Below, in pieces: positions 62,685 to 64,000 of a DNA stretch of 64,000 nucleotides. The position numbers and the translations under genes are program-made. The notes under the pieces are model-generated. The model made no database searches, was not told the origin of the DNA, and saw only the letters and a program-made list of their open reading frames with translations. Where the stretch lies: NCBI GenBank assembly GCA_020831885.1, contig JAFIFU010000001.1:186001-250000 (forward strand). Reading direction: 5' to 3'. Each line of letters opens with the position of its first letter. Position 1 is the stretch's first letter. Origin of the DNA: Ectothiorhodospiraceae bacterium (lineage in GTDB: Bacteria > Pseudomonadota > Gammaproteobacteria > Nitrococcales > Aquisalimonadaceae).

Positions 62685-64000
62685 ATGCAATCGACCATGA
62701 TGGATGCCCCGCTGCGGGTGGACCAGTTGCTGGAGCGCGCCGGCCGGGTTTTCTCGGGAGTGGAGGTGGTGACCCAGCGTCCGGATCGCAGCCGCCACCG
62801 TTACACCTATGGCGACTTCTACCGCCGTGCCCGAGCGTTGGCGGAGATGCTGGTGACAGCGGGGTTGCGCCCCGGCGACCGGGTGGCCACGCTCATGTGG
62901 AACAATTACGCCCACCTGGAAGCGTACTATGGCGTGCCGGCGGCGGCAGGGGTGGTTCACACCCTGAATCTGCGGCTGCATCCGGACGAGATCGCCTGGA
63001 TCGTCAATCATGCGGAGGACCGCTTTCTTATCGTCGACGACGTGCTGCTGCCCCTGTATGAACAGTTCCGTGACCAGGTGGACCTGGAGCGGGTGCTGGT
63101 TGTCCCCTTCAGCGGCGAACCGGTGCCGGCGGGCTACGACAGTTATGAGGATTTCCTGAGCCGGGCCAGCGGTGATTTCGAGTACGTGGAGAAGGACGAA
63201 CGGGCCGCCGCCGCCATGTGCTACACCTCCGGCACCACCGGCCGGCCCAAGGGCGTGATGTACTCCCACCGGTCTATCTGCATCCAGGCCCTGGCCTCGG
63301 CGCTGCCGGACGCCATCAACCTGTCCTGCCATGACAGCGCCTTGCCCGTCGTGCCCATGTTCCATGCCAACGGCTGGTCCCTGCCGTATGCCGCGGCCAT
63401 GGTGGGTGCCCGCCAGGTACTGCCGGGGCCGCATCTGGATACAGAGAGCCTGCTGCGCCTGTTCGCCGAGGAGCGCGTGACCCTGACGGCGGGTGTTCCC
63501 GCCATCTGGCTCGGGGTGCTGCAGGCCCTGGATGCGGAACCGGAGCGCTGGAAGCTCGCCGGCCTGAGAGTGCTCTCGGGCGGTTCCGCCATTCCGGAAG
63601 CCCAGATCCGCGGCTTCGAACGCCACGGTCTCCATGTGTCCCAGGGTTGGGGCATGACGGAGACCCAGTCCCTGGCCACCACGCTGGCGGTGCGGCCGGA
63701 GGTGGCGGCCCGGGGCAAGGATGCGGAGTTTGCCTGCCGGGCCCGTATGGGGATCATCTCTCCGCTGCTGGAGGCGCGGCTGATTGACGATGACGGCAAT
63801 GAAGCGCCTTGGGACGGCGAAGCCGTGGGCGAGTTGCAGGTGCGGGGACCCTGGGTGACCGGCCGTTATCACGGCATGCCTGCCGGCAACGACAAGTTCG
63901 CCGACAACGGCCAGTGGCTGCGCACCGGCGATGTGGCCAGTATTGATCCCATGGGGTCCATCCGCCTGGTGGATCGCACCAAGGATCTGATCAAGTCCGG
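62685..64000 (+). CDS. Acyl-CoA synthetase (AMP-forming), cut by the window end
   Basis: A frame of 438 codons runs from ATG 62685 (GGAGGA upstream) to the window edge without a stop. It is an ANL-family enzyme: YTSGTTGRPKGVMYSH near residue 180, VPMFHANGWSLPY, GWGMTETQSL and LRTGDVASIDPMGSIRLVDR. The HANGW motif resembles medium-chain and long-chain fatty acyl-CoA ligases of the AlkK/FadD3 type. The gene follows the amidohydrolase, suggesting CoA activation of the released acid (inference). Confidence 0.93.
   Translation, partial: MQSTMMDAPLRVDQLLERAGRVFSGVEVVTQRPDRSRHRYTYGDFYRRARALAEMLVTAGLRPGDRVATLMWNNYAHLEAYYGVPAAAGVVHTLNLRLHPDEIAWIVNHAEDRFLIVDDVLLPLYEQFRDQVDLERVLVVPFSGEPVPAGYDSYEDFLSRASGDFEYVEKDERAAAAMCYTSGTTGRPKGVMYSHRSICIQALASALPDAINLSCHDSALPVVPMFHANGWSLPYAAAMVGARQVLPGPHLDTESLLRLFAEERVTLTAGVPAIWLGVLQALDAEPERWKLAGLRVLSGGSAIPEAQIRGFERHGLHVSQGWGMTETQSLATTLAVRPEVAARGKDAEFACRARMGIISPLLEARLIDDDGNEAPWDGEAVGELQVRGPWVTGRYHGMPAGNDKFADNGQWLRTGDVASIDPMGSIRLVDRTKDLIKS

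Noticed and set aside
1-64000. CRISPR array, prophage, rRNA operon or full insertion sequence
   Set aside because: No spaced direct repeats, phage genes, rRNA or transposase was seen on either strand.

Overview
The window reads as chromosome of a GC-rich gammaproteobacterium, most likely a Chromatiales / Ectothiorhodospiraceae-type halophile (inference, no database was searched). Pointers are the two-subunit class III PHA synthase (PhaC+PhaE), an AspRS of the Pseudomonas-like non-discriminating type, the yebC-ruvCAB and tol-pal blocks, the dapA-bamC pair, several solute-binding-protein-dependent importers, and acidic proteins. About 47 protein genes, two tRNA genes and at least one strong small-RNA candidate can be supported.

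Left part (1-10.5 kb): the tail of an unidentified gene; bfd and bfr (iron storage and release) with a Fur-like site; a FmdB-type zinc ribbon protein; aspS; a haem-sensor GGDEF-EAL protein; an MBL hydrolase with msrA; a LysR regulator overlapping a class II sirtuin that overlaps murI. A terminator-ended small RNA candidate lies divergently upstream of the LysR gene.

Selenium island (10.6-20.9 kb, minus strand): an NADH-dehydrogenase-like/SelD fusion, tRNA-Sec (selC, anticodon UCA), selB, selA, and upstream of them two genes that are open only if an internal UGA is read as selenocysteine. One encodes a UGSC-motif protein; the other is a GrdB-like (glycine/sarcosine/betaine/D-proline reductase B family) protein with a U-P-H-C-T motif. 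Each UGA is followed by a good bacterial SECIS-type hairpin, and each gene also ends with an ordinary UGA stop. Between them lies a thioredoxin-fold fusion protein overlapping the UGSC gene by ATGA. A zinc-less MDR-type quinone/enoyl reductase completes the set. The block is bordered by two inverted copies of a roughly 35-bp repeat. This looks like a complete selenocysteine module dedicated to an uncharacterised redox system and is the most interesting part of the window.

Middle (21-34.5 kb, minus strand): a TRAP solute-binding protein with a GntR-like operator, tRNA-Lys, then (in transcription order) yebC-ruvC-ruvA-ruvB, glrK-qseG-glrR, and ybgC-tolQ-tolR-tolA-tolB-pal-cpoB. The glrK-qseG-glrR set sits between ruvB and ybgC.

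Right part (34.9-64 kb): a branched-chain-amino-acid-type ABC importer; a patatin phospholipase and FadD; pabB; the PHA locus phaR-phaB-(small RNA)-phaC-phaE; bepA; a PerM-type permease; bcp; dapA-bamC; purL; and a TRAP transporter (dctQ, dctM, dctP) followed by an M20 amidohydrolase and an acyl-CoA synthetase cut by the window end, which suggests import, amide hydrolysis and CoA activation of an acyl-amino-acid-like substrate.
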